DNA of 36,603 nt from an uncultured Ruminiclostridium sp. GTDB taxonomy: Bacteria > Bacillota > Clostridia > Oscillospirales > Ruminococcaceae. Below, piece after piece: positions 6,174-14,288 of the stretch. The stretch covers positions 1 through 36,603 of the forward strand of contig CALXBK010000017.1 in the NCBI GenBank assembly GCA_944386545.1, written 5' to 3'. A program made the translations under genes and the position numbers. The notes below the pieces were generated by a model. It made no database searches. It saw nothing but the letters and a program-made list of their open reading frames with translations, and was not told the origin of the DNA. Each line of letters opens with the position of its first letter. The stretch's first letter is position 1.

Positions 6174-6731
6174 ATCAAGCTCCTCCTCCGTTTCTGCATT
6201 GAGAAAGTTTAGCCACAAGGTTCTGCGGTTGTTCTTGTCAACCTTCTTGTTTATTTTCTTTAGCTCAAAAAAGTGAATTACGCACTTATCGGTCAAAATT
6301 TCGTGTCTGTTCCTTTCCATCGGAACAAATTCCGAATGATAGCTTTCGCAATCGAACAAATTAAAATTGAGTATGTTTATCGTTATACTTTGTTTAAGCT
6401 GATTATAGCCATCTCCGCTTTTCAGTTCATCCGAATACAGCTTACTCCAGTAATACAAAGCTCTGTCCACAAAGTCGGGCTGTGTTCTCATCTGCACCTC
6501 GACATTTACAAGCTTATCGTCAAGTCTTATCTTGAGGTCAAGTCTGCTGAATTTTCCGTCCGCCTGTTCCGGCATAATTTCGGGATTTTCAATGCTGATG
6601 GTTGTTATGCTTTCGGATGATACGCCGAGCATTGCGGCAAGGAAATCGTGAAGCAAATCCTTGTTGCTTTCGTCTGTAAACAGCTTCTTGAATATTATAT
6701 CAAGTTTGGCTTTGACTATGTTTTTTCCCAT
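5880..6731 (-). CDS. Rpn family PD-(D/E)XK nuclease (recombination-promoting / putative transposase family)
   Basis: 283 residues, full length for the family. The N-terminal PD-(D/E)XK core (about 1-130) shows the family layout: DIIFKKLFTDESNKDLLHDF at the start, then SRLDLKIRLDDKLVNVEVQM with the catalytic Asp (LDLKI) and E-x-Q (VEVQM). After a basic linker (KKINKKVDKNNRR), a helical C-terminal region includes six tetrapeptide units of the form EGIA/QGRA/EGRA/EGVA/EGIE/KGRA and ends in a short conserved helix (LRRMGMSQEQIDEAL). Rpn proteins are DNA endonucleases linked to RecA-independent recombination and anti-phage defence. Ribosome site GGAGGAGC precedes ATG, and a promoter lies 42 bases upstream. 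Confidence 0.85.
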   Translation of the reverse strand: MGKNIVKAKLDIIFKKLFTDESNKDLLHDFLAAMLGVSSESITTISIENPEIMPEQADGKFSRLDLKIRLDDKLVNVEVQMRTQPDFVDRALYYWSKLYSDELKSGDGYNQLKQSITINILNFNLFDCESYHSEFVPMERNRHEILTDKCVIHFFELKKINKKVDKNNRRTLWLNFLNAETEEELDMLKQTNVPTITKAVEVIYNYSADARMMELYRSREKRLHDEASQMEAARNEGIAQGRAEGRAEGVAEGIEKGRAEIEANLRRMGMSQEQIDEALGRKA

Positions 6732-6772
6732 AAGCTCCTCCTTTGAATTTTTTCATCCTTTTCCCTACTGTA

Positions 6773-6801
6773 AGTATATCACAAAGCAGGCGTAAAGTCC
6801 A
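6773..6801 (-). promoter_or_regulatory. sigma-A promoter of the Rpn gene
   Basis: On the minus strand TGGACT (6801-6796), a 17-base spacer, and TATACT (6778-6773). It is correctly placed for the ATG at 6731. Confidence 0.65.
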
Positions 6802-6907
6802 GTATTTCCGGCAAAAAACACTTACAAATTTTGGTGATTGGTTTTGTATATACAGCTTATTTTTTCAACATTTTCACGCCGCTGCTTTTTCTTTTCCTGC
6901 GGCTGAT

Positions 6908-6930
6908 AGGTGCGACATTTTGCCGCACCT
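6908..6930. other. 7-bp stem hairpin with TTGCCGCAC sequence
   Basis: AGGTGCG (6908-6914) pairs with CGCACCT (6924-6930). It lies just past the end of the coiled-coil pseudogene on the minus strand. No T run follows. The same TTGCCGCAC core recurs in hairpins at 7820-7834 and 9728-9756. Confidence 0.45.
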
Positions 6931-6952
6931 TGCGTTCGGAGAATGTAAAAAT

Positions 6953-7501
6953 TTAAAAATGCGTTTTCTCGCCAAAGCCACGGTTATTTGATTGCCGTTC
7001 ATATTCCCGAATTATCTTATTTTGCTTATCTATCGTTTGCTTAAGCTCACGATTTTCGTTTTCCAATTCAGATATTCGCCCGCTGAATTTCTGCAAGCAT
7101 TCCTTTTGCTCCTGCCAAATGTTTTTAAAAGATGAGAGTTCATCTATCGCCTGCGATAATCTTTATTCATTGGCTGACAAAAGTGTTTCCCGTTGCTGTC
7201 TGACTTTCTTTTCGTTCTTTATCAAGGTGTAGGTTTCCTTTGTGTTTATCGAAGCATTGTTTACGGAGGCAACAATTTCATTGTAAAGAATTTTTTCTAA
7301 ATTTCTGTGCTGTTGCGTCAGACAAGGCACATTTTTGTCAACGCCTATATCGTTTTCTATATTGTTAAACCGTTCCGATAAAGGGCGAAGCTTACATTCA
7401 CCCATTCGATTAAGCACCTTTTTCCAACCTACAATTTCCGTAACTGTTATCGCCAGTACAGAGCCGACTAATGTGATTATTGCTGTAATCAATGCGTCCA
7501 T
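6953..7501 (-). pseudogene. membrane-anchored coiled-coil protein with in-frame TAA
   Basis: The start is the ATG at 7501 (MDALITAIITLVGSVLAITV), with GGAG nine bases upstream. An N-terminal membrane segment is followed by a helical region (NRMGECKLRPLSERFNNIENDIG...). After 112 codons there is a TAA at 7163-7165. The same frame then continues for 69 more codons as a clear heptad coiled coil (RLSQAIDELSSF..., then ISELENENRELKQTIDKQ) and stops at 6953. The continuity of coiled-coil character across the stop shows one ancestral 182-residue gene with a single nonsense change. The short 112-residue form may still be made. Proteins of this layout occur in phage-derived regions, but I do not recognise a named family. 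Confidence 0.65.
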
Positions 7502-7838
7502 CTTGAATACTCCTACACATATTAAATTTATCTTTGGCGTTATTTGTATCGTATCGGTTTTGTAGTTGTTTTTCATTACAGAAAAAATTATGAATGAAAT
7601 AAGTGCCGTAAAAAGTAGTGTAAAAATGATAAATATTGAGACTTGTGCCGATTGTATCTATGGTTTCTCTCAAGACGCTTATGAAAAAATTGTAGATTGG
7701 TCGGAAGCCGACTGCAACAGCCAGTGCTTTTACGAAATTTGTAACGAGTTGAAGCGGCTCCATGTCAGGATCACCGTCTGTACCGATTATGTAAGTTTCA
7801 AATTATTCCACCCCAGCCAGCGGCAAGTTGCCGCACCC

Positions 7839-7875
7839 AATTCGCAGGCACGAATAAGTGTCTGCGAATTTTTTT
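7839..7875 (+). terminator. strong plus-strand terminator without an obvious plus-strand gene
   Basis: A 13-bp stem (7839-7851 with 7858-7870, one G-T pair), loop GAATAA, then seven T. The T run is on the plus strand, where no gene upstream is convincing. Confidence 0.7.
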
Positions 7876-7965
7876 GTTATTCTGTGCCTGTGGGTTAAAT
7901 GATACTGCAAAACTATATATTTTCTGTTTTTCCTCAATTAAACCCATTATCACATTCCAAAATCA

Positions 7966-7997
7966 AAAATGACAAGCCGCAAATAGCTTGTCATTTT
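7966..7997. terminator. terminator after the acetyltransferase gene
   Basis: Perfect 12-bp stem AAAATGACAAGC (7966-7977) with its complement (7986-7997). Both flanks are A/T runs, so it works for the minus-strand gene ending at 8012. Confidence 0.7.
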
Positions 7998-8011
7998 ATT
8001 TTTATCAAATT

Positions 8012-8506
8012 TTACTGTTCTTCCGGTAATTTCTTTTCAACGGTATAATTTTTCAGAATTACCCCGCCACGCTTCACGGCGTTTTCGCAAATCACATTGT
8101 ATCCCCTCCGCACGAAAAACGGCAGGGCGGTAATGCTTGCATGTGCGGTAACGCTCTTTTTATGCCGACTTGCATAGTCTTCAAGCCGCTTGCAAAGACG
8201 TGACGCTATTTTTCTTCTCAGAAAATCCTTATGTACATAAAGGTGGTCAAGGTACCCGTTGTCGTCAATATCGCCAAATCCGACAACAACGCCGTTTGCG
8301 ACAGCGACAAGAGCATAATTTGAAAGCAGGGCTTCGTTCCATCGGGCAAAGTCCGCACAGCCCGCCCATGCGTTTATCTGCTCTTCGCTGTAATCCTTTG
8401 AATTTACGCTCCTTACGGTATCGCAAAAAAGACCTACCACCGCATCAAAATCCGACGGGCGGTAGCTTCTTATCATAAGGGTAGATGTTGATAAAAACTG
8501 TTCCAC
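8012..8506 (-). CDS. GNAT family N-acetyltransferase
   Basis: About 164 residues with a full GNAT fold pattern: MIRSYRPSDFDAVVGLF at the start, VAVANGVVVGFGDIDDNGYLDHLYVHKDF in the core beta strands, a long helix after it, and ASITALPFFVRRGYNVI as the C-terminal signature. The acetyl-CoA binding turn usually reads [R/Q]-x-x-G-x-[G/A]. Here it reads FLRRKIAS, with Lys where Gly is expected, so cofactor binding may be altered. Start choice: GTG at 8506 has GGAG eight bases upstream. TTG at 8512 overlaps the upstream stop and is too close to that site. ATG at 8476 fits most homologues but lacks a ribosome site. Substrate unknown. Overlapped or coupled with the serine hydrolase upstream. Confidence 0.8.
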   Translation of the reverse strand: MEQFLSTSTLMIRSYRPSDFDAVVGLFCDTVRSVNSKDYSEEQINAWAGCADFARWNEALLSNYALVAVANGVVVGFGDIDDNGYLDHLYVHKDFLRRKIASRLCKRLEDYASRHKKSVTAHASITALPFFVRRGYNVICENAVKRGGVILKNYTVEKKLPEEQ

Positions 8507-8508
8507 AG

Positions 8509-9693
8509 TCAATTCTCCAACGCGCGGTAAACCGCATTTTTAAGCTCTGCTATCGGGGTTACGCCGTTGCCGCCGCACACCTGTATAAAATAGAGGAAGG
8601 TAAGACGGTTTTTCGGATCATTGCAGAAATAGTTTCCCGTCCAGCCGTCCCAGCCGTACTCTCCCGCCTTGCCGCTGAGCGCCTTTTCGGGAGCTTCAAG
8701 AACTCTCATAAGCCCGCCGTATCCACAGCCGACGCAGGACTCCCAGTTAAGCCCCGCCCTCTGGCTGTCTGTCAGAAGATTGTGCGATATAAGGTCTACC
8801 GACTTTTCGGTTAATATACGCACGCCGTTGTAAACGCCGCCGCAAAGGAGCATTGAGGCAAATTTCTCATAATCGTCGACTGTTGAAACAAGTCCTGCGC
8901 CGCCGCTTTCAAATTCGGGACGTTTTGTATACTTGTACACAAGTCCAAGGTGCTGCCAGTCGCAAGGGTTAAGCACGCCCTTTTCATCTCTCAGATAAAT
9001 CTGCGCAAGCCGTTCTCTCTTTTCGTCGGGTACATAAAAATCCGTGTCAGCCATTCCAAGCGGCGTGAAAATCTCGTCCTTTAAAAAGTCCCCGAACCGC
9101 TTGCCGCTTGCCTTTTCGATAACCGCGCCGAGAACGTCCGCACAGGCGCTGTAATTCCATATTTCGCCCGGATGTGCAAATAAAGGTATTTTGCCAATGC
9201 TGTTGCAAAGCTCCACCGTGTCAAAGGTAGTTCCTTCCTCAAAAGCACGGCGGTAAAACTCGTCAAACAAGTCGGCGGTCATTTCGCCCGTGGGATTTAT
9301 CCCCCTGTCGGGGTACATAAGTCCCGCCGTCATGGTAAGCAAATCTATTATTTCGACATCACGCTTTGCCCTTACAATACCGTCCTTTGTATGCACCGAG
9401 GCGTCCCTAAAGCCCTCAAGATATTTGCATACGCTGTCGTGCAGGTCTATTGCTCCCCTGTCGTAAAGTATCATTGCCGCCGCTGCGGTAATCGGCTTTG
9501 TCATGCTGTAAAGCCTGTATATCGTATCCTTGCAAAGCGGCTTTTCTTCTTCCTTATCCGCATAGCCGACAACGCTGTCGTAAACTCTCTTTCCGTCCTT
9601 TATCACTCTTACCGCACAGCCGTATGCGGCGTTGTTTTTTACCTGCTCCTGCAAGAGCCTGTCAACAGCGGAAAAATCGTATTCTTGTTTCAT
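8509..9693 (-). CDS. serine hydrolase of the beta-lactamase / penicillin-binding class C family
   Basis: 394 residues. The three active-site motifs of the class C/esterase family are visible: SxxK as Ser63-Met-Thr-Lys66 (LYSMTKP), the Tyr motif as Tyr181-Ser-Ala (WNYSACADVLG), and the third strand motif as GWTGNY near residue 350. There is no signal peptide or membrane segment, so the enzyme is cytoplasmic, which argues for an esterase or D-amino peptidase-type role rather than antibiotic resistance. The length and the long insert between motifs match the family. The gene sits between a lipoprotein gene with its own hairpin and the acetyltransferase. Confidence 0.85.
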   Translation of the reverse strand: MKQEYDFSAVDRLLQEQVKNNAAYGCAVRVIKDGKRVYDSVVGYADKEEEKPLCKDTIYRLYSMTKPITAAAAMILYDRGAIDLHDSVCKYLEGFRDASVHTKDGIVRAKRDVEIIDLLTMTAGLMYPDRGINPTGEMTADLFDEFYRRAFEEGTTFDTVELCNSIGKIPLFAHPGEIWNYSACADVLGAVIEKASGKRFGDFLKDEIFTPLGMADTDFYVPDEKRERLAQIYLRDEKGVLNPCDWQHLGLVYKYTKRPEFESGGAGLVSTVDDYEKFASMLLCGGVYNGVRILTEKSVDLISHNLLTDSQRAGLNWESCVGCGYGGLMRVLEAPEKALSGKAGEYGWDGWTGNYFCNDPKNRLTFLYFIQVCGGNGVTPIAELKNAVYRALEN

Positions 9694-9727
9694 AATCCTG
9701 CCTTTCTGTCAAAAGCGCAAACACAAC

Positions 9728-9756
9728 TGCCGCACAAAGAAATCCCCTGTGCGGCA
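9728..9756 (-). terminator. terminator-like hairpin after the lipoprotein gene
   Basis: A perfect 9-bp stem TGCCGCACA (9728-9736) with TGTGCGGCA (9748-9756), directly after the stop at 9762. The T content that follows is weak (GTTGTGTTT), so termination may be partial and allow read-through into the hydrolase. Confidence 0.55.
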
Positions 9757-9761
9757 AATAA

Positions 9762-10415
9762 TTACTGTATTTCAAGACTGTCCACGAGCGTCTGTATAAG
9801 ATTGGGGAACTCCTCGTCATATTCCGACTGGGTAAAGGAGAAGCAATAAGCGTCCTCGCCCGACTGTATCATATACTGGGTTATGGTTGTGGAGCGTGTT
9901 ACCTGCGACACCATACCGGTGAGCTGCATATATACGGCCGGCTTGCCTGATACCGTGATATGCTCAAAGGCAACGAGGTTGAAATTTTCCATTGTCGCTT
10001 CATATGTCTGTGTCATTTCTTCTGAGGTCAGCTCTTCAATGGGGCTGTCCGTCCTGCTGACTACCAGATTAAACTTGTTGGTAGTACCCTCCGAGGAGAA
10101 CTGATAAGCGATAGAGGTGCTGACAAGCCCCCAGCCCTCAGGCATTGTAAATGACAGCCTGCCGTTGGGGAGGGTGAATTTTCCGTCCTTTACGGGATTG
10201 TAGTCAATTGAGGTGGTTTCATCCTCCGACACCTCACTTTGCCCTTTATCCGAAGTGTCCGAGCTTTCCTGCGGATTGCTTTCTGCCTGCGGCTGCTCAG
10301 TCTGAGAGCTGTTGCCCGCATCTGACGAAACCGTGCTTTGAGAAGCACAGCCCGACATTGCGAGAGCGAGCACAAGGCATACTGCCATTGGTTTTATTTT
10401 ATCAAAAAATTTCAT
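9762..10415 (-). CDS. lipoprotein with PsbP/DcrB-like domain
   Basis: 217 residues. A lipobox at about residue 20 (ALAMSGC) makes this a surface lipoprotein. Residues about 22-65 are a Ser/Gln/Glu-rich linker. The rest (FTLPNGRLSFTMPEGWG... to TLVDSLEIQ) has the alternating strands and the ending of PsbP/Mog1/DcrB-like folds, found in many small Gram-positive lipoproteins of unknown function. The start is the ATG at 10415 with AAAGGAA upstream. An upstream in-frame extension to 10499 runs through the promoter and is rejected. It has its own promoter and lies downstream of the ABC exporter. Confidence 0.75.
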   Translation of the reverse strand: MKFFDKIKPMAVCLVLALAMSGCASQSTVSSDAGNSSQTEQPQAESNPQESSDTSDKGQSEVSEDETTSIDYNPVKDGKFTLPNGRLSFTMPEGWGLVSTSIAYQFSSEGTTNKFNLVVSRTDSPIEELTSEEMTQTYEATMENFNLVAFEHITVSGKPAVYMQLTGMVSQVTRSTTITQYMIQSGEDAYCFSFTQSEYDEEFPNLIQTLVDSLEIQ

Positions 10416-10470
10416 TTTGGCATTTCCTTTCGCAAAATGTTCTGCACACACTTTTTCACTAACTGAAGAT

Positions 10471-10499
10471 ATTGTAGCACAATCCCTGCAAAAAGTCAA
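10471..10499 (-). promoter_or_regulatory. sigma-A promoter of the lipoprotein gene
   Basis: Minus strand TTGACT (10499-10494), 17-base spacer, TACAAT (10476-10471). It sits immediately downstream of the ABC exporter stop. Confidence 0.8.
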
Positions 10500-10509
10500 T
10501 GATTACAGC

Positions 10510-12285
10510 CTACTGTGCGGTATACAGCTTGTAATAGTCGCCCTTCTTTGCCATAAGCTCTTCATGCGTTCCTGCCTCGGTAATGCCCTTGTTATTGATA
10601 AACATTATCTTATCGCAGTTTTTGATAGTGGATAAACGGTGAGCGATAATAAAGCTCGTTCTGCCCTTGAGCAGGCTCTGCAAGCCCTTCTGAAGCTCCT
10701 TCTCTGTCTTTGCGTCTATTGACGAGGTTGCCTCGTCAAGCACAAGTATTTTAGGATTTGAAATGAGCGTTCTCGCAAAGGAAATAAGCTGTCGCTGACC
10801 GCCCGAAAGCTGCGAGCCGCCCTCGTACATTTCGGTCTTGTAGCCGTTTTCAAGCGTGTTTATAAACTCGTCGGCGCAGACGGTTTTTGCAGCCTGTCTT
10901 ATTTCCTCCTCTGTTGCGTCGAGCTTGCCGTAGCGGATATTATCCTCTATCGTACCCGAAAAGATAAAGCTGTCCTGGAGCATTATGCCCATCTGCTTTC
11001 TGAGCGATTCGAGCGTTACCTCGCTTATATCATGTCCGTCTATCAGTATCTTTCCGCCTGTGAGGTTGTAAAAGCGTGAAATAAGATTTACAATGGTGGT
11101 TTTACCCGCACCCGTAGGACCTACCAGCGCAACGCTCTCTCCGGGATTTACCGTAAAGCTTACATTTTCGAGGATATTTTTGCCCTCCTCATAAGCAAAG
11201 GTAACATTCTTATATTCCACCTTGCCCGTCATTTCGGGAAGCTCGTAGGCGTTCTCGGCGTTCTTTACAGGTACGGGCTCGTCCATGGTTTCAAATATTC
11301 TTTCGAGGTATGCAACAGCGTTTATAAACTGGTTGTAAAGCTGCGCTATATTGATGATAGGCTGCCAGAAGCGCGCGGAATAGCTGCTCATTGCAAGAAT
11401 TGAGCCGAGCGAAACGGCAGGATAGCCTATTATCATAAGTCCCACAAAGTAAAGTCCCGAATCCGCAATTGCTCTTATGTTATCAACCGAAAAGCCTACT
11501 AAGGCGTTCAGCGTTACCGCCTTCATCCACGCCTTTCTGTATGCGGTGGACAGTCTTTTGAAAATGCCGAGGTTTTCCTGCTCTCTTGCAAAGCTCTGGG
11601 TTACTCTTATGCAGTTAATGCTTTCCGCAAGGTAGGCGGTCTGGTTTGAGCTTTTGTTGGACAGCGCCTGCCACGCCTTGCGCTGTCTGCTTTTGAGGAA
11701 CGCCATAATAATGATAAATACAGGAAGTCCCGCAAATACCACAAGCGCGAGCCGCACATCCACAAACAGCATGAAAATCGAGATAAACACGATGTTGAAG
11801 ATTTCAAGCACGAGGTTGATTATACCGTTTGTCAGTATATCCGATACGCTGTTTACATAGTTTACAACGCGCACGAGGATTTTTCCCTGCGGTCTGTCAT
11901 CGTAATAGGAAAAGGGCAGTCTTTGCAGATGTGCGAACAAATCCTTTCGTATATCGTAGATTATGTTCTGTCCCGCCTTCGTCATAATGCGCTGGCGGAT
12001 ATTTGCAAATATCACGCTCACGGCAATGGTGAGAAGAAACAGCGCAGAGAGCAGTACGGTGTACCATATATCGCCCGTTTCTATTCCTCTCGGAATTGCA
12101 ACGTCCACCGCCTCTTTTGTAATCAGAGGACCGAGCAACGCAACCGCTGAAGAAATTGCCGACAGCAAAAGAGCCGTTATAATGCTCTTTTTATACTTCT
12201 TGACATAAACCATGGCACGCTTGAAGTGCTTTATGTCAAATGGGCTTTCAAGACTTTCGTCTATGTCAAACTTATTTCTTGCCAT
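10510..12285 (-). CDS. ABC exporter half-transporter, catalytically complete subunit
   Basis: 591 residues: an N-terminal six-helix membrane domain (about 30-320), then an ATPase domain. Visible motifs are Walker A GPTGAGKTT (389-397), signature LSGGQ (493-497), Walker B ILVLDE (513-518) with catalytic Glu518, and switch His549 (IIAHR). The start ATG shares one base with the stop of the neighbouring half-transporter (TAATG), so the two are coupled and surely form a heterodimer of the BmrC/D or TM287/288 type. Substrate unknown: such pairs export drugs, lipids or peptides. Confidence 0.92.
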   Translation of the reverse strand: MARNKFDIDESLESPFDIKHFKRAMVYVKKYKKSIITALLLSAISSAVALLGPLITKEAVDVAIPRGIETGDIWYTVLLSALFLLTIAVSVIFANIRQRIMTKAGQNIIYDIRKDLFAHLQRLPFSYYDDRPQGKILVRVVNYVNSVSDILTNGIINLVLEIFNIVFISIFMLFVDVRLALVVFAGLPVFIIIMAFLKSRQRKAWQALSNKSSNQTAYLAESINCIRVTQSFAREQENLGIFKRLSTAYRKAWMKAVTLNALVGFSVDNIRAIADSGLYFVGLMIIGYPAVSLGSILAMSSYSARFWQPIINIAQLYNQFINAVAYLERIFETMDEPVPVKNAENAYELPEMTGKVEYKNVTFAYEEGKNILENVSFTVNPGESVALVGPTGAGKTTIVNLISRFYNLTGGKILIDGHDISEVTLESLRKQMGIMLQDSFIFSGTIEDNIRYGKLDATEEEIRQAAKTVCADEFINTLENGYKTEMYEGGSQLSGGQRQLISFARTLISNPKILVLDEATSSIDAKTEKELQKGLQSLLKGRTSFIIAHRLSTIKNCDKIMFINNKGITEAGTHEELMAKKGDYYKLYTAQ

Positions 12286-14039
12286 TATACCGCCTCCTTG
12301 TCCGTTCCGTTCTGAAGCGAATAAATCTCATAGTAATAGCCCTTGCTTGCCATAAGCTCGTCATGCGTACCGCACTCTCTGATTTTGCCGTCCTCCAGTA
12401 TTACAATGCGGTCGGCATATCTTGCAGAGGATGTACGCTGTGCTATTATCAGCTTTGTACATTCAAAATCCAGCTTTGTGAGATTTTCCTGTATCTGAGT
12501 TTCCGTTTCCATATCCACAGCCGAGGTGGTATCGTCAAGTATCAGTATGGGCGGACGGATAGCCATAGCGCGGGCAAGCGCAATACGCTGTTTTTGTCCG
12601 CCGGACAGTCCGACGCCTCTCTCGCCTATGATCGTTTCATATTTTTCGGGCATTTTCTCAATAAAGTCGGCACAGGCAAGGTGAGCGAATTTCGTCACGT
12701 CCTCAAACGGCAAATCCGACTTTCCATAGGCAATATTGCCGTCAACGGTATCCGAGAACAGCAGTACCTCCTGCGTTGTCATGCCTATGTTGCACCGCAG
12801 TATATCAGGCTCGTACTCCTTGACATTTTTACCGCCGACATATACAGCTCCGCTTGTGGGATCGTAAAATCTTGCTATAAGATTCATAAGCGTTGTTTTG
12901 CCCGAACCCGTAGCACCCATTATTACAACGGTTTCGCCGTTCTTGACGGTAAGATTTATATCCTCAAGCACCGTTACATCGCCGAATTTCATGGTGACAT
13001 TTTCAAAGCGTATATCGCCCTTAATGCGGTTTCTTTCGGTATATTCGTGGTTATTTACAATACCGGGACGCGCATAGTATACGTCAATGATTTTTGAAAT
13101 GCTGGCAAAAAAGCGCTGAAGGTCGTTTATAAGCATACCGAGGTTTCTCATGGCGTTGGATATAGTCCACAGCAATGCGGAGAATACGGAGTATTCCGCT
13201 ATTGTTATCTGTCCGTTGATGACAAAAATACCGCCCGCAAGCATGTGTACCACCCACAGCGCCTGTGCAAGTATTTCTATGTAGGGCTGGAAGGTAAGCC
13301 AGGTCATTGCCGCCTTTTTGCTGTATTCGCAGTATTCCTTGTTGTATTTGTCAAAATCCTCTTTTTCGTATTCCTCTCTGGCAAACGCCTTTACCACCCT
13401 GTTTGCGGCAATATTCTCCTGCGCCTTTGTGTTAAGGCGGGAGAGCTTTTCTCTGAGAGTAATATACCTCGGTCTTACCTTTTTTGAAAAGATACGGGTA
13501 ATGACAAACAGTACGGGAGTGAGCGAAAGCACCCACAGCGTAAGCGCAACATCTATCGTGAAGAAGTAGATGACGGTGAACAAAAACAGCGAGATGCTTT
13601 CCACCACAAGCATGATAATCCATGCGATTGAGTGGCGTATCATTTCAAGGTCGCCCGTAAGACGTGTTACGAGGTCGCCCCTTGTGTGAGTGTCAAAAAA
13701 GTGCATATCCTGGTTTTGTATGCGGCGGAACAGCTCGTTTCTCACCTTTTGCAAAACTCCCTGTGAGGTGATTTCATACAGCATTTTCGCAAGGAACTGT
13801 ATACCCGTGCGAAGCAGTACAAACAGCACCATGGCAATGCACAGCCAAATGAGCAGGTCCGACTTTGTCTGTATGTTTTCCACAGCGTTTTCAGAGGAGA
13901 TGAATATGTCGATTATGTTCTGCGATATGATAGGGCCGATAAGGAAAAAGGACTGCGTGATTATTGAGAGGAGAAGTGCCACAGCGTAAACCAGACGATA
14001 GCCCTTTAAATTTGACAGAAGCCATTTTAACTGAAACAT
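12285..14039 (-). CDS. ABC exporter half-transporter with degenerate nucleotide site
   Basis: 584 residues: membrane domain (about 15-320) and ATPase domain. Walker A GATGSGKTT (375-383) and signature LSGGQ (478-482) are intact, but Walker B ends in Asp503 instead of Glu (ILILDD), and the switch His is replaced by Gln534 (IIAQR). Both changes are known in the low-turnover subunit of asymmetric heterodimeric exporters, so this is an evolved asymmetry rather than damage. It is the first gene of the two-gene unit. Ribosome site AAAGGAAAA. An AAGTAA-TCGT-TTACTT palindrome lies 54 bases upstream. Confidence 0.92.
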   Translation of the reverse strand: MFQLKWLLSNLKGYRLVYAVALLLSIITQSFFLIGPIISQNIIDIFISSENAVENIQTKSDLLIWLCIAMVLFVLLRTGIQFLAKMLYEITSQGVLQKVRNELFRRIQNQDMHFFDTHTRGDLVTRLTGDLEMIRHSIAWIIMLVVESISLFLFTVIYFFTIDVALTLWVLSLTPVLFVITRIFSKKVRPRYITLREKLSRLNTKAQENIAANRVVKAFAREEYEKEDFDKYNKEYCEYSKKAAMTWLTFQPYIEILAQALWVVHMLAGGIFVINGQITIAEYSVFSALLWTISNAMRNLGMLINDLQRFFASISKIIDVYYARPGIVNNHEYTERNRIKGDIRFENVTMKFGDVTVLEDINLTVKNGETVVIMGATGSGKTTLMNLIARFYDPTSGAVYVGGKNVKEYEPDILRCNIGMTTQEVLLFSDTVDGNIAYGKSDLPFEDVTKFAHLACADFIEKMPEKYETIIGERGVGLSGGQKQRIALARAMAIRPPILILDDTTSAVDMETETQIQENLTKLDFECTKLIIAQRTSSARYADRIVILEDGKIRECGTHDELMASKGYYYEIYSLQNGTDKEAV

Positions 14040-14288
14040 TTTCGTTTTCCTTTCTTAAAGTGTTAAATTGATAAAACGTATTTACCTAAATTAAGTAATC
14101 GTTTACTTGACGTGTTTTCGTAATTGCTTTGGCTATTTTAGCATAACGGAAATATACTGTCAAGGGGGTTTTGAAAATTTTTTACCTGAAAATTTACTTT
14201 GAGGTTAATTTTTAATTTACTCTGTCCTTTTTAATGCTTCAAAAGAAATTTTTGTTATCCCAAACGCAAACGGACGGCATATTTTTGC
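14040..14288. other. intergenic stretch between divergent ABC and esterase genes
   Basis: About 250 bases, AT-rich, with no credible gene. It must contain the ABC exporter promoter on the minus strand, but no box pair is convincing. The only clear structure is the short palindrome at 14093-14108. Confidence 0.5.
14093..14108. promoter_or_regulatory. possible operator of the ABC exporter operon
   Basis: Inverted repeat AAGTAA-TCGT-TTACTT upstream of the exporter start. The size and placement fit a small dimeric repressor, but no regulator gene is adjacent. Confidence 0.35.

Larger units (their letters stand above)
5536..6182. repeat. tandem direct repeat of the Rpn gene's 3' third (about 320 bp x 2)
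   Basis: Arm A (about 5536-5854) and arm B (about 5860-6182) are nearly identical. Each contains the last 93-97 codons of the Rpn gene, its TGA, and about 30 bases of downstream sequence including a purine-rich ribosome site. The main difference is in the tetrapeptide-repeat part, where arm B has one more 12-bp unit and a different unit order. The right limit is the sequence CATATCAAGCTC, shared by both arms. Confidence 0.9.
7502..8011. other. intergenic stretch with hairpins; no convincing gene
   Basis: About 510 bases between the coiled-coil gene and the acetyltransferase. A minus-strand frame starting at 7763 (MEPLQLVTNFVKALAVAVG...) has a hydrophobic segment, but it runs into the next gene and has no good ribosome site. 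An overlapping plus-strand frame (7566-7898) ends inside a terminator hairpin. Neither is called. A perfect GCGGCAA-G-TTGCCGC palindrome lies at 7820-7834. Confidence 0.4.

Noticed and set aside
7410..7763. Minus-strand frame with a hydrophobic start (MEPLQLVTNFVKALAVAVG), holin-like at first sight
   Set aside because: No good ribosome site, runs out of hydrophobic character after about 60 residues and overlaps the next gene by 90 bases. Possibly a remnant, not supported as a gene.
7566..7898. Plus-strand frame of 110 codons
   Set aside because: Its 3' end lies within the 7839-7875 terminator hairpin and no ribosome site or family pattern is visible.
12240..13097. Plus-strand open frame (285 codons) opposite the ABC exporter
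   Set aside because: It lies fully inside a well-supported ABC gene on the other strand and shows no domain pattern.
14107..14140. TTGACG with a possible -10 for a plus-strand promoter
   Set aside because: Spacing to any TATA-like box is wrong, and a much better promoter exists at 14289-14317.
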